Assembly (NCBI RefSeq): GCF_008831285.2
Contig: NC_045139.1
Location: 7,098,204 to 7,162,203, forward strand
From: Nymphaea colorata
Lineage: Eukaryota > Streptophyta > Magnoliopsida > Nymphaeales > Nymphaeaceae
DNA: 64,000 bases
Direction: 5' to 3'
The translations under genes and the position numbers were made by a program. The notes beneath the pieces are model-generated. The model did not search any database. It saw only the letters and a program-made list of their open reading frames with translations, and was not told the origin of the DNA. Positions within the stretch are counted from its first letter, which is position 1. Every line of letters starts with the position of its first letter. Below are positions 1-11,251 of this stretch, piece after piece.

Positions 1-310
1 CTAGAGTCCCACCAACTCAACCTTTTTAGACGTCAATTGAACCTATAGGTTCAGAGAGCTCTGCAAATGAAAACTGATAATCTGCTGGCAATTCACCATG
101 AACATTTACTTAAAAACTGGTGTATATCTCAGCACAGGAACCCACTCTACAACCAAATAAAGTTTATATATGTACATGAAATATCATTCACTACATAAAT
201 ATTAAGCTTTCTTTCGTTTCTTTCATCCAAAACCAGGAGATACTACTGTATTTGAGGCTACATGTTACAACAACAATAAGAAAATGAGTTCAAGTATTGG
301 AAACTACATA

Positions 311-459
311 TTACCTAGCGGTCAGTCCATAGGATTGGGGTTGCATGTCTCCGGTTGCCTCTTCTCTGACATTCTGGGGCAGAATCTGTTGGACTCCAGA
401 TAGGGGATTGCCCACAAGAGGAAGCTCCTGGTTGCTGGAAGATTCTGGAGTTTGGGTTA
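311..459 (-). other. candidate downstream exon (3' end of the F-box gene or an untranslated exon)
   Basis: On the minus strand a plausible acceptor (pyrimidine-rich stretch ending in AG at 460-461) is followed by an open stretch. Two frames stay open: one ends at a TAG at 315-317, the other at a TAA at 311-313. The second frame reads like a natural polar tail containing TPESSSNQELPLVGNP and ending SYGLTAR. It would need one leftover base from the previous exon, whereas the donor at the end of the F-box frame leaves two bases and leads into the other frame. I cannot decide between a coding exon, a spliced 3' untranslated exon and chance. No family was recognised. Confidence 0.25.
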
Positions 460-997
460 CTGATTAGAACCCCAAATAATTAAAGAACAACTAATGTCAG
501 TCACCCATAGCAATCCCCTTGATGAGATCAAACATAAATGACGATAAGTAAATAGATTATTCCACATGTAACTTCAGGATCATAGTCTAAGAAATAGATG
601 GAATGGTCTTTACTCGAAGTCCAGTAAAATTAATATGTTGTGGTTTTCAGATTTCAACATTTACTATCACAACAACAGAAACAAGAAAGATTTTTTAAGT
701 TTCCACCTATAGAAAACAAGCTAAAACTAGATCCTGCTTGCGCTCTGACTTCTACTAATCCTGACAACAAATAAGATTCTCACTTGCCGACAATACTTGT
801 TGACAATGACCTAAAATCAGACGCATAGACTTCTCATTAAAAGCACTAAATGAGGAGAAATAAGGCTGTCATAAAACATAATTATATATATACGCAGCTT
901 TTCCGCAAAAGAACCAAGAATAAGCGTAGAATCTATAAAATACATAAGGAGCAACAGATTTGGTCGAATATACAGATCAAAGGAGATGAACACCAAC
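460..997. other. AT-rich stretch downstream of the F-box frame, possible intron or 3' region
   Basis: No gene recognised. If the GTAAGT donor overlapping the F-box stop codon is used, this is an intron between it and the candidate exon at 311-459; otherwise it is 3' flank. Confidence 0.4.
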
Positions 998-2353
998 TTA
1001 CACGTGTGGTGGGATCTTTCTTTGTTCAACCACAATCTGCTTCAACGTTGGGATCTGAAGCAGCAAACCAACACCTTCCGCAGTAACCTTGTGACAGTGA
1101 TCAATATCAACAATCTGCAGAGCGCTACATTTGTTCACTATGGAAGAAATGGTCGAGTCTGTTAATCCCTTGCAACCTCCCAACCTTATCTCAGTAAGAT
1201 TTCTACCGGACGCAAGCATTGATCCTACTTCTCCATCAAGCAGGGCCTCGTTGTATGAAAGATCCAACTTCCTCAGACCCTTGAACCGCTGCCCCAACAA
1301 TGTCAATAGACCAGGATCCCTCTCCAGAGCATCACAATTTACTAAAACCAGCTCCTCCAAGGTCCCCGAGGTGAGATCCCGTGCCAATGCTCTCAAGCTT
1401 TCCCCACTGACCAGTCCGCAACTTCGCAGACAGAGGCTTCTCAATCCACTGCAGCTATGTGCAATCGCCACTAGGCCATCATCGTCGAAGTCGAGAGGAA
1501 GCCTCAGATCGATCTTTCTCAAGGACCGACAACGTTTGATGACCTGAAGCAGAGCCTCCTTGTCGCCCCCATCATAGAGTACCAGAGAATCCAGAGACCT
1601 GCAATGCTCCGCAACCAGGAAAAGGAGATTCCTTGTGATACTACGGCACGTTATCAATTCAATCTCCCGAATCCCTGACAACATGCTGAGAAAGGAAGAA
1701 TCCGAAAGAGGATTCCCAATACCCTCGCAGGTACAGAGCTGCAATTTTGTGATTTTCTTGCAATTCCTCCATATCCAATCGATGCCCACATTGCCGCTTC
1801 CGATTCCGGTGAGGCAAACTGATTCTAACCCGAGTCCGGGATCACCGGGGCAATCGAAGCTGGGATCGGAGGACGACCCATCTTCCGAATAGTCAAGAAA
1901 CCTCACGGAGAGTTCTCTTAGAGCGGGAAACCCTGCCAACCACCAGAAATCGACCGAACGGTAGGCGACGATCTTGAGAAACAACAGGGATTTGCAGGAA
2001 GAAGAGAGTTGTTCGAGAGCTGAGGCGGTGACGGGTCCGACGAGGAAGCGCAGATGGCTGAGATTTCTGCAGACGGAGGAGACAGAAACGAGGGCACGGT
2101 CAGCCAGGTGATGGTCGGAGTTAGGGGCATCGGAGATGAGGGTGAGGGTGGAGAGGCCGGGGTAGTGTGAGAGCAGAGAGGAGAGAGAGGAACCATTGGC
2201 TGGGAGTGGGAGGCGGAGGGAGAGGGAGGTGGTGTATGAGCGGCGGAGGGAGAGCCACCGCTTGCAGACGAGAGACGCGGAGTTGACGTCTGAAGAGGAT
2301 GGCAACCTCTGGAGGATCTGCTGCAATAGTTCGTCGCAGAGAAGGCTGTCCAT
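998..2353 (-). CDS. F-box/leucine-rich-repeat protein (single-exon frame, 451 codons)
   Basis: Likely substrate receptor of an SCF ubiquitin ligase: the F-box binds SKP1/ASK and the leucine-rich repeats bind the target. The start MDSLLCDELLQQILQRLP opens directly into an F-box (about residues 1-45, with the LVCKRWLSL core typical of plant F-box/LRR proteins). Residues 60-440 form successive RNI-type leucine-rich repeats, seen as recurring units such as LRSLCLRSCGLVSGESL and LTEIRLGGCKGLTDSTI. The gene is intronless from 2353 to the stop at 998-1000. The last codons overlap a perfect donor motif (GTAAGT inside GTGTAAGTTGG), so the true C-terminus may lie in a downstream exon. It resembles the Arabidopsis FBL/At-B group, but I do not assign an orthologue. 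Target unknown. Confidence 0.88.
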   Translation of the reverse strand: MDSLLCDELLQQILQRLPSSSDVNSASLVCKRWLSLRRSYTTSLSLRLPLPANGSSLSSLLSHYPGLSTLTLISDAPNSDHHLADRALVSVSSVCRNLSHLRFLVGPVTASALEQLSSSCKSLLFLKIVAYRSVDFWWLAGFPALRELSVRFLDYSEDGSSSDPSFDCPGDPGLGLESVCLTGIGSGNVGIDWIWRNCKKITKLQLCTCEGIGNPLSDSSFLSMLSGIREIELITCRSITRNLLFLVAEHCRSLDSLVLYDGGDKEALLQVIKRCRSLRKIDLRLPLDFDDDGLVAIAHSCSGLRSLCLRSCGLVSGESLRALARDLTSGTLEELVLVNCDALERDPGLLTLLGQRFKGLRKLDLSYNEALLDGEVGSMLASGRNLTEIRLGGCKGLTDSTISSIVNKCSALQIVDIDHCHKVTAEGVGLLLQIPTLKQIVVEQRKIPPHV

Positions 2354-3780
2354 CCTCTTTCTCTCTCTTGTTTATCTTCTCTCTTCTTCTGTAGCTTTCA
2401 TCTCAGTTCAGTTCCTCTCCTCTTTCAATACCACCTTCATCTTCTTCTTCGCTCTCCTTTTGTCCTCTTGTCCCTTTCTTTACTGCTCGTTCTTCTCTCC
2501 CTACATGTAGACGGTGATGCTTGCGCAATCAGCGAGTCAGCCATGGCAACCCTCATTCCTTCTCGTTCTGCCAACTTTGCCGAAGTACAAAACGCGGCGC
2601 TGCCCCCGGTTTCAGTAATAAATAATTAAATAAGCTATAGTAGAGTAAGGACGATCTAACCTTTTAAATAAAATAATATTGTTTTTTATAATATGTCAAC
2701 ACCGTCTTTTGTAATTAGTAACCTTTCCAGATGGCAAAGGCCTTTAAGATGAACCTCAAAGATGAACGCCACCTGGTTTGTTTGTAGCAAAGCAGCAACA
2801 TTTGAAAATAGTGCTCACCGCCATGAAATAAACCATGTTGTTAAGAAAAATGAAATTTGGGTGTTTCTAACGTCCTTATTTGGCAGAAGACATGAGTTCA
2901 ACGGTCCTGCAAGAACATTGGCACTTTGAAACGCCGGTCTTCTCTCGTTCAAACGAGCGTCAGATGCGAAACACTCATGCAGAACGTCGCTGAGAAACTC
3001 AGTAATATAAGTTTGAAACATTCAATTCGTACTCTCTCTCTCTCTCTCTCTCTCTCTGTGAGATGAGAGCCTGCTTCTTCTATTACTAGACGCCGACTTT
3101 CTTAGAAACAATTTAATCTAAGACCGCCTTTTGGTAATCATATAGCAATAGTTTCAGAAGAACTTAATCAGCATCACTTTTCATACAGTTTCGCCTAAAA
3201 AGAAACAACTTATTCAAAACCAATAAAGAAGGGACCAAGTCCCCCCAAGGTTTCATTGGAAGAACTTTTAAGCAAAACCTTGTTGAGAAAAGAGAAACCC
3301 TTTTATAGCAAAATTTCGATCTACGTGGGGGAAGCCATGAAAAACATTTACGCGGGTTGCACGCATTTTAGTGGAACTCCTTTTTTCTTCTGTACTGTGA
3401 TTTCGACATGACACAGATTAAGATGTGGCTCACATATTTCTGTCTGCGCGACTGCGATCCTTCCTTCTTTATCGCAGTCTGCAGTGAGAGAAGAGTATAC
3501 TTGGAGCCCCAGCACTCGAAGGGACGAGCTAAGACGAAATATGGGGAGCCTTTATTTTCTATGTGCGTTACGGAACTATTCCGTTCGCTCCAATTACAGT
3601 CTCATCTTCTGCCAATCTTCTGAAATTAATAAAGGACCTGCTGCTGCCATTTAAAAGCAGATGTTCAGAGACTGGCGAGGATGGATGTCCTGAGGGATCA
3701 CCTTATCCAGAAAGCAGATCAAGTTGATGCTGAAACTCGAGGGGGCAGCCTTTTACAAATTCTAAATTAAAAAGCATTTA
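2354..3780. other. intergenic spacer upstream of the F-box gene
   Basis: Contains the F-box promoter side (pyrimidine-rich 2354-2510), a (TC)n run at about 3031-3057, and short open frames at 2815-3021 (minus) and 3408-3623 (plus) that match no family I recognise. No convincing gene. Confidence 0.5.
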
Positions 3781-3945
3781 AGGGGCGTTTGATGCGCCCA
3801 AAAAATACTCTTCACCGAGAAAAAAATTTCAAAAATCCAAAATTTGTCTATCAAAAATATTTTCGACCGTTGAAGGCCATTCGGGAAATTTTTTTTCCAC
3901 CTGGAGGGACAGAAATTTTTTTGGGGAAATTTATTTCTTCCTTCC
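3781..3945. mobile_element. possible MITE remnant, one terminus recognisable
   Basis: Starts with a GGGGCGTTTGATGCG-type end, common to plant hAT-like MITEs, followed by AT-rich sequence with repeated AAATTT blocks. A matching inverted terminus is not clear; the right side runs into the GC-rich front of the OST48 fragment. Confidence 0.25.
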
Positions 3946-4225
3946 TGCTGCCGCGAGTGAGCCGCAGCCCCTGCCTCTTCTTTCTCGTGGTCTTCTCTCA
4001 TCTCCTGCTCCGACCAGTTGCCTGCTCCGGCCACTCGCCCCCTCAGTCTCCGAGGTATGCACCAATCGCCTTCTCACCTGTCTACCTTGCTCTTCTTTTT
4101 CCTCTTTCCTTTTCTCAGTTGCGTCTTGCTTCGTGTTGCCGCGAGGTCCTCACGCAGCCGCTGCCGTCTCTCTTGCCTTCTCACCCTCCTGCTCCGGCCA
4201 CTCGCCTTGTCACTATCCGAGGTAG

Positions 4226-5759
4226 ACACGTCTCGCCTTCTCCCCCGATAGCCCCACCGACCGCCCCTTCCTCGTCCTTGTTGACGATTTCGCGATCCGC
4301 TCCTCCCACTCCCTCTTCTTCAACTCCCTCCGGTGCAGAGGTTTCAACCTCGAGTTCAGGCTCGCCGACGACCCCAAGCTCGCGCTGCAGAGGTATGGGC
4401 AGTACCTCTACGACGGGCTCGTCCTATTCTCGCCCTCCGCGCAAAGTAAGCGCCCGATCTGGCTTCCCTTCTCTTTTTGTTCTACTTCTTCTTCCGCTGC
4501 ATCTGTTTAGTTTCCTTCTAATTTGATTGACTCGTTTTAATTTCTTCTTCGTTAACTTGCGGAAGGAGGAGGAGGTTATGGTTTTTAAATTATACAGGTC
4601 GAGGGTTTGTTTATACAGCTATTAATAAGATTCGATTCTTTTGGTTGCTGAAGATCGATTGCTTCTTCCTTGAATAGGATTAGGCGGATCCTTGGATGTG
4701 GCCGCTGTTCTAGACTTCGTTGATTCCGGTCATGATCTAATACTTGCTGGTGGATGTTGGAGCCTCTGATCTGATTCGTGATATTGCAACTGAATGTGGG
4801 GCAGATTTTGATGAGGTGAATACTTATGTCTTTCTCTTCCTCTAGTGGTCTCAGAAGTTCAGGGTTGTCTGTGAAATTTGTTACTTGAATTGATTTTTGT
4901 TTGGTTATAGGATCCTTCTGCCGTTGTCATTGACCATACTGGTTATGCTGTCTCTGAGACCGAAGGGGATCACACTCTGATTGCAGGCGATGATTTTATT
5001 CAGTCCAAAGTAATATTGGGCGATAAAAAGATCGAGGTTGGCTAGCTTGCTTTATGCTCAGTTCCGATGTCAACGCCCTCCACGCAGCCTTGCTGACATG
5101 CTATTAGCTTTCACTTTTCTTTTACTCAAAATAATAGTTAAACATATGGTGTTGTGTAACATAGTTCCATGCCAGTGTGACGAAATAAACTTTAGACTTG
5201 AATTGATGATTCGATCCAGTCCCTGCACTTGATGTCTAATCTTAATTTCTCCGGTGAAGATAGGAAGAAGGCATTCTCAGAGTTCTTTCTCTTGGTTTAG
5301 TTGTGTTATTTTGATCGACTGAAACTGGTAATTGGTAAATGTTGGTGAATTGCACTCCTGACTGGTTTTGGTCAAGCAGTTTAGGAGGTATGTTAGGATG
5401 AAAGTACACGACAGCACTTCGTATTTTTTTTCTAATATATCCAAATACTGAGATTACACTAGTTAACAGTGGCATGTGATTTCTCCTGGAAAATTCAACT
5501 TCCCAACAGAACTTTTTGTTGTTTCAAGGAATGAACAGATTCTGAAAGTTCTTTGTTTTCATGCGATTCTTTGTTTTCTAGAATTTGCTCATGGATTCTA
5601 TGTTGTAGAAAACTGAACATAGTTTTTTGGTATGATGTCTGGCAGATTTTGAAAGTTCTCACTGCATCACCGTCTGCATACTCAGCAAACCCAAACACCA
5701 AGTTGTCATCTCCTCCTACTCTGACAGGATCTGCCATTTCATTGGTTTCTGTTGTGCAG
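4226..5759 (+). pseudogene. OST48: OST48 (DDOST/WBP1) 5' fragment, broken
   Basis: OST48 is a membrane subunit of the ER oligosaccharyltransferase that N-glycosylates proteins. Four exon remnants are readable. Exon 1 (to 4445) encodes [19 protein letters not shown] and [20 protein letters not shown]. Exon 2 (4678-4815) encodes GGSLDVAAVLDFVDSGHDLI and IATECGADFDE. Exon 3 (4911-5036) encodes [21 protein letters not shown] further exon (5646-5759) encodes [17 protein letters not shown]. Breaks: no ATG or signal peptide (in-frame TAG at 4223-4225 just before the readable part); a one-base insertion near 4750-4755 in exon 2 (138 nt where the phases need 137) shifting into a stop; the segment joining exon 3 to the 5646 exon (family motif APVLFQGIG) absent; and the whole C-terminal half with the membrane anchor missing. 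Introns are retained, so this is a DNA-level copy, not a retrocopy. The intact parent is not in the window. Confidence 0.88.
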
Positions 5760-6831
5760 GTATGTGGTTTGATAAAATGATATTATATTTTTAGATCCCT
5801 GGTCATTCTGTTTGCTAAGGCAGAGCTGCAGAAATGCATCCAGTTGTTTACTGTTTTCGATTTGCGCCTTGGTATTTTGCCATTTTATTTTATTTGCATC
5901 ATTTCTCCCTTTGTTTTCTATGAAGTGTCTTATGTTTGAATTTCTTCAAGACATAGAATAGCATTCAGGAAAGCTAATGTCTGCATTTATGTCCCTTCTG
6001 AAGATGCTGATTTTTGCTGTCAAGTAGCTATGCCCAGGCACAGACACCATTATCTTCATGTCTAAAAGTTCAAGAATTATGGGGTTAGCAGTATTTCAGA
6101 GGCTGTGGAAATCATGTCTGCATTTATGTCCCTTCTTCATGTGTCTGCATTTATGTCCCTTCTTCATGTTCTACTTTTGCTTTCCTTCGTATCTTATATT
6201 CTCAGCTTCTTTTGCTTTGAAAATCTAAATTTAGATAATTTGAGGTATGATTGAATTTTCCTAAGTTTCTATACTCAGCTGGCAGCGAAATATTTTGTAA
6301 CAGTATTCTCCTGTACATAAGTCATACAAATAGCTGACGTGAAGTTTAGGTCACACCCCATTCTTGTCGCTCAACTCCTTATGGTTCTGTTAGGCTTCTG
6401 GTGTGCTTGAGAAAATGTGTGACAAATGTGAAAGGTTGCCTCTCAACATCTGGAAAAATGTTTCCTTATTATCAAACTAAGAATTAATTTTCTAGAAATC
6501 TGGAAATATATTTCTGTACCATCAAACTCAAAAATATAAAACTGAAAATATATTTCTGAGTCATCACACACACACCAAAATTGGAATCGGAAAGATTTTT
6601 CCCATTTCATTTTTCATTTCCTATATTTCCAGAAATATATTTCCAGACCACCAAACGGCCCCCAAAATAATAACTACCGAGGAAGAACGATTTCTACAGC
6701 ACTAGTGACGATATTTGTCAAGATTTTCCCCCATCTGATGCAAGGGAATGAAAACTAGGACGACACTGAACATCAGCGATCATGTTAACTGACTGTGTCA
6801 CTGCACAAAAGCACGCCAACACAAGGAGAAT
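5760..6831. other. spacer after the OST48 fragment with a MITE-like end
   Basis: No further OST48 exon is readable. The phrase GTCTGCATTTATGTCCCTTCT recurs three times (about 5980, 6115, 6140). Between about 6440 and 6665 a repeated CTGGAAATATATTTCTG-like phrase ends in CCACCAAACGGCCCCC, the typical outer end of a plant MITE; the other end is unclear. Confidence 0.4.
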
Positions 6832-7592
6832 AATTCCTCCTGATAAATGAATTAGTAACCATTATTAAAATGAATGCAAGTGGTTCCTACAACAAATACA
6901 TTCTTAAACGATAATCTTTAGAGAGAGAAACATTACGACATTTTCAAGATAACTATGAAACAAAAGCATGTTTGGTGATGTTGTTGATAAATTCCTTTGC
7001 TTTATTTTTTATTTTGTTTGTGTTGTCTTTTCTTTTTATGTAAACTCAGTTATTCTTCGAAAAATCACTTGTTTCTAAAACTAAAAAGAAAAAGAAACAC
7101 TCTGAGACAAACAAGTTTGACATAGGTGATGATCACTAGTAAATGAGCTAAACAAACCAACTTCAGATGTTCATAATTGCCTAATTTGGTCAGTAGTCCA
7201 GCTCAGGTAACAAAAGGAACTAAAGTTTATGAATTTTGGCAACAGTAAGAACTTGAACTCCAAGTCCCTACATTGGATGCCAAGAAGGATAAACCACACA
7301 TCTCACATGTGGTTGTATGTACAACATTCAAGCATTCAAAGGCCTAGTAATATCTCTCACTTGCTACAAGTTTGGTAATCTAAGAGAACTGGCTTATGCT
7401 TCCTTTGCCAAGCCTGTTTCTAGAGTCTATATGATCTCTATCATGAGATATGCTAACCCAAGATAGAAGGTGCCCATTTATCTGCCCAAACTTACCGGTG
7501 ACATAATGGTTAAAGCACTTTAAATTATATGGCATCAGGAGAAAAAAACAATATCGACGAGCAAATTTAGAGGCAAAAAGCAAGTGGCAAAC

Positions 7593-7685
7593 CTCAGCCA
7601 AGGAACTGCCGTCTTGATGAACTTGATACCTTACATCATGAAAGGCATGTGAACCCCAATGATAAGATTCTCTGCAACCCAATAC
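7593..7685 (-). pseudogene. orphan duplicate of solanesyl diphosphate synthase exon 2
   Basis: Encodes the same 31 residues as the real exon (start VLGCRESYHWGSH, end HQDGSSLAE), with the acceptor GTAG and the GTTTGC donor retained. The first codon differs silently (GTA for GTC). It lies 3.6 kb downstream of the parent gene's stop codon without the other exons, so it cannot give a product by itself. Confidence 0.9.
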
Positions 7686-8433
7686 CTACTGATCCATAGT
7701 AACAACAAGAAACACATTACTTGTTTACATTGGCCAATCGCAGAGGCGGACTGAACAAAAGGATATATAATATTTATACGTTGTAACAACACAGATATGC
7801 TAAATTCGGATAAATAAAGCATCTTAAAGGTCATTTGGATGATGCCCCTGATAGAGTCAGGAACCCAGTTTGACACAAAAACTCAGTTTTAACTCCAGAA
7901 CAGAGGCTGGTGGGCGTTTTGTTAACATCCTTAACTGGGTTAAGGTGAAACCCGGTTTTCCACTGCACTGGGAGTCAAATCCTATGTCTGGTAGTAGAGG
8001 TCATCCGCTTGCATGCTCAGTCAAAAATAGGAATGTGAGACCCTTGCTCAAGTTTTTTTTACATGGCAAGCTGTCAAACGTGAGTCACTTTTATTGATTC
8101 AATTTTGTTTTTCCCTTTAAAGTGCAGCTAGTTAAACCTTAACCTGGCATTCTAACATCAAATCGTAAGGACAAACTTTTGCTAGCTGCACAAGAGATTG
8201 AAGACTAGTTCCTTGCGCAGCTTCTTGTTTACCAAGTCAAGTTTCAGTCTTCCCCATATACATAAATTTGACAACAAGCTGGAAAAACAAACATCACTTG
8301 CAAAATCACCTGGAACCAGTACTAACTACTAAATAGTAACTACTAAACTTAACATTTAAATGCATGCAAATTCCGAATGAGATGAGGTTGTCACCTGGGT
8401 GAGGCGCCCAGAGACTTGGGCCCCTGAACTGGT

Positions 8434-8596
8434 GGGGCGGGCCGTTTGGGAACAGTAACATTATGGTACTGTCCCATTCATCTAACCCAAAAGTTACTTA
8501 GATTCATTGGACGTTTTAAAAAGTGCTTCATGAATCTGCCCTACTTTTTATATGCACGGCACAGTGACAGCATGTTACTGTGCCCAAACAGCTCCC
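8434..8596. mobile_element. MITE, about 163 bp (copy in duplication A)
   Basis: Imperfect terminal inverted repeats of about 40 bp: the left end contains GCCGTTTGGGAACAGTAACA, the right end read in reverse contains GCTGTTTGGGCACAGTAACA. No coding capacity. Resembles hAT- or Harbinger-type plant MITEs; the superfamily is not settled because no clean target duplication was seen. Part of its interior (GCACGGCACAGTGACAG) recurs just outside at about 8615-8635. Confidence 0.7.
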
Positions 8597-8600
8597 AAGG

Positions 8601-11251
8601 ACAGTATGTCATATATGCACGGCACAGTGACAGTATCTAACTAACCTCTGTTTTTAAAATTATTGGCTCCAATTATGCTGCAACCTGTTAGTTGTGGAAC
8701 TTCTTTGTTTAAGCCAAATGCTTTCTTTTATTCTTTTCCGTATTGAAATGTGCATAATTGAAGGCTTTGATAGATGATATTAGTAATACATTTTCATTTT
8801 CATTGGTGTTGGTTCCTGCAAATTATAAGCTGTCATAATGTTAAGATGGACTAGTATAATGTTACAATGCTTTCATTGATGTTATATGTTGTTGGTCTAT
8901 ACAAGCAACAGTTGAAAATTTTATGCACGGTAGGTTTTTCCTGCCCATCAAACAATGAAATTTTTTCCTTGAAAAAAAATTCCAGGCACCAAACATGGCC
9001 TGGATTTGGAAAAAAAATTCTTCCAATTTTCCTGGACTTTTTTTCCTGGAAACTTTACCATGCAAATAACTTCCTGTGCATCAAACACAGCCTTATTATT
9101 GAGGGCAAAAATAATTATGTTTTTTTTTTTCTGATGCCATCTCTAATGTACTACAGCAACTGGTTGTTCCTTTAGTTGGGACATGCATTATATCACCGTA
9201 TCAATTCTGATATTTGTCGCATAGGAACTGCTTTTTCAAGGTGTCATATTGTCACCACAAGTTAATAGATCTTCCCAGCATTAAATCACTTGCTTATTAT
9301 CAAGTGAACTATTTAGACCACCATCATCATGTTGCTAAATTTGAAATCATGATCTGCTGGTATAGTCAGACATATACATGTATTGCATCATTCGGTAGAG
9401 CACATACTGTTTCTCGTAATATGTCATCCTTCCATAGTATTATCCATAAATTTGATAGTCCATGTTTCACTAAAAAAAGGTTGTTGTCATACAACATAGA
9501 GCACTAACTCACATGAACAATTGTGACCAACGGAACCTTACAGAGTCTTATTTTGTCTATTTTTCTCTATTTCTTCTTGTTGTGGTATGTAATTCGGCTC
9601 AAAAGAATACCAGAATTCATATATCACTGGCCAGTTTATGTTGTTTCTGTAGCAGAAATGAGATAGGAACAATATCAAACTTGGGGATGATGTGATATTG
9701 AAGGTTGCTTGCAGCAAAGACAGTCTCGTTGAATGTTGAGGTCTACCAGAGTTTTTTCTCACTTAGTCTATTGATTGTTGTTGAACACTCTTGGTTGGAA
9801 AACAAAAAATTGTGAATTATCTTGCAGCTAGCAGTTTTTTTTTTCTTTTAACTCTGATGAGCTTATTCTTGTGCAGATATGGCCATTCTGCCTAGCAAAT
9901 ATGAATAAAGAATTTTGTACCTAACTAACTTCCCCTTGAAGAGAAATATAACTTTTAAATATACAATCGAATATAACCCGCATTATGATATGCTAAGAAT
10001 GGACTTTTAAAATATGCGGGTGTGAAATTAAGTTGAGTTTCAAACTGGTCGGGTATTTATTTAAAACCTGATATCCAATCTATTGACATTATAATTATGT
10101 GAGAAACTAATTATGACATTCCATACAGACTGTTTTTCTGTGTTTAGAATCTGTTTTCATGTGTTTAGAGTCTTAAAGTCCTTTACAAGGAGTCAATTCA
10201 TGACACCTGTGTTTAGAGTCTATACAATCCTTTACAAGGAGTCGGCCACGACACAGAATGTCCCTTTTATGATGCCAATTGTGCAAAGTTCGGTTGCTAA
10301 GATTTCAGAGATAATCCACAGCGCATAACATTCTTCATCAAAGATAAGCAGCCTGCCCTTGCAAAGAGAGATAGAAAGAGAGAGATTGATTCATGGCTGA
10401 ATCGAACAGAAAAGAGGCCAAATGTATAACACCAACAAGAATCGGACTAGGGACTAGTTTCTTCACACACACCCCTAAGCCAACCAACTACTGAAAACTG
10501 AACAAATGTTTCATCTCAAAAAATGGTATTAGAAACAAGTCTTATTCGAGGTAAAGACCCAAGGAAATGCAAGCGCATACAGACACTGTCAAATGAATCA
10601 AACACCACCTGAAAAGATTCTATCACTATCATGCAGAACCAATGTCTCAAGATACTTCATATTTTCAAATATCTAAATCGAACCCACATTCAACAAAAAG
10701 CTGATCAATACTTCTCAATTCGTCTTGACCAGTAGACATCCCTTATACCAGTTGAGTTTGTGGAGCTTGGCCACTAGAATAAGCCAACGAGAGCGTTTGT
10801 TAGGAGTAACATGTTGTTCTCAGAACACGTTTGCATAACACGTTTCAAAAATATCACATTTTTGTTCAAGAAATATTATTGTTAACGTAGTTGGATATAA
10901 TTACACCATGTACAAACAAACATGATGTTTTTAAAATATATATTTTGGAAACGTCTTTTCCAATAACACAATGTTCTTTCTTGCCAATACTTCATCTATG
11001 ATAGGTGCATTTTTGTGAGACTCTGGTCAACGTTGATCCGTATACATATATAACCCAATGAACATATTCGTGGAAATTGCCAATTGCTTCCTTAAAACCA
11101 TAAAAAATCATTTATTCTTACATTTAAAAAATTAAGGAAGCTGGGAAGTAGAAAATTTTTAAAGAACATAAATTGAAAGAACTAGGAACTGGAAAAAACA
11201 GATATCTAAAGAAAAGCATTTTTAGAAGGAAAATATGGCATTCCTTCGGGA
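8601..11251. other. spacer between duplication A and the prenyl synthase stop codon
   Basis: AT-rich, no gene recognised. About 8925-9095 is rich in TTTTTTCCTGG and CCATCAAAC motifs, as in decayed MITEs. At about 10141-10240 a GTGTTTAGAGTCT...CCTTTACAAGGAGTC phrase is repeated in tandem (spacing roughly 65 bp). The last few hundred bases probably include the 3' untranslated region of the minus-strand synthase gene. Confidence 0.45.

Larger units (their letters stand above)
6832..8600. repeat. segmental duplication, copy A (1.77 kb)
   Basis: Matches 23652-25428 almost base for base in the same orientation. By eye about 20 differences, including a 7-base and a 1-base deletion in copy A, which together account for the 8-base length difference. 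It carries the duplicate of prenyl synthase exon 2, 8 bases of exon 3, most of introns 1 and 2, and the same MITE at its right end. Copy B sits inside the intact gene, so copy A is the derived one. Confidence 0.95.

Noticed and set aside
1131-1892. Plus-strand frames opposite the F-box gene
   Set aside because: Shadows of the leucine-rich-repeat coding strand, without domain content of their own.
3789-4526. 245-codon plus-strand frame
   Set aside because: It is the wrong frame over the OST48 exon; the OST48 protein reads in a different phase of the same bases.
7593-7685. A second, functional prenyl synthase gene next to the first
   Set aside because: Only one exon and 8 bases of the next are present; no catalytic motif is in the copy.
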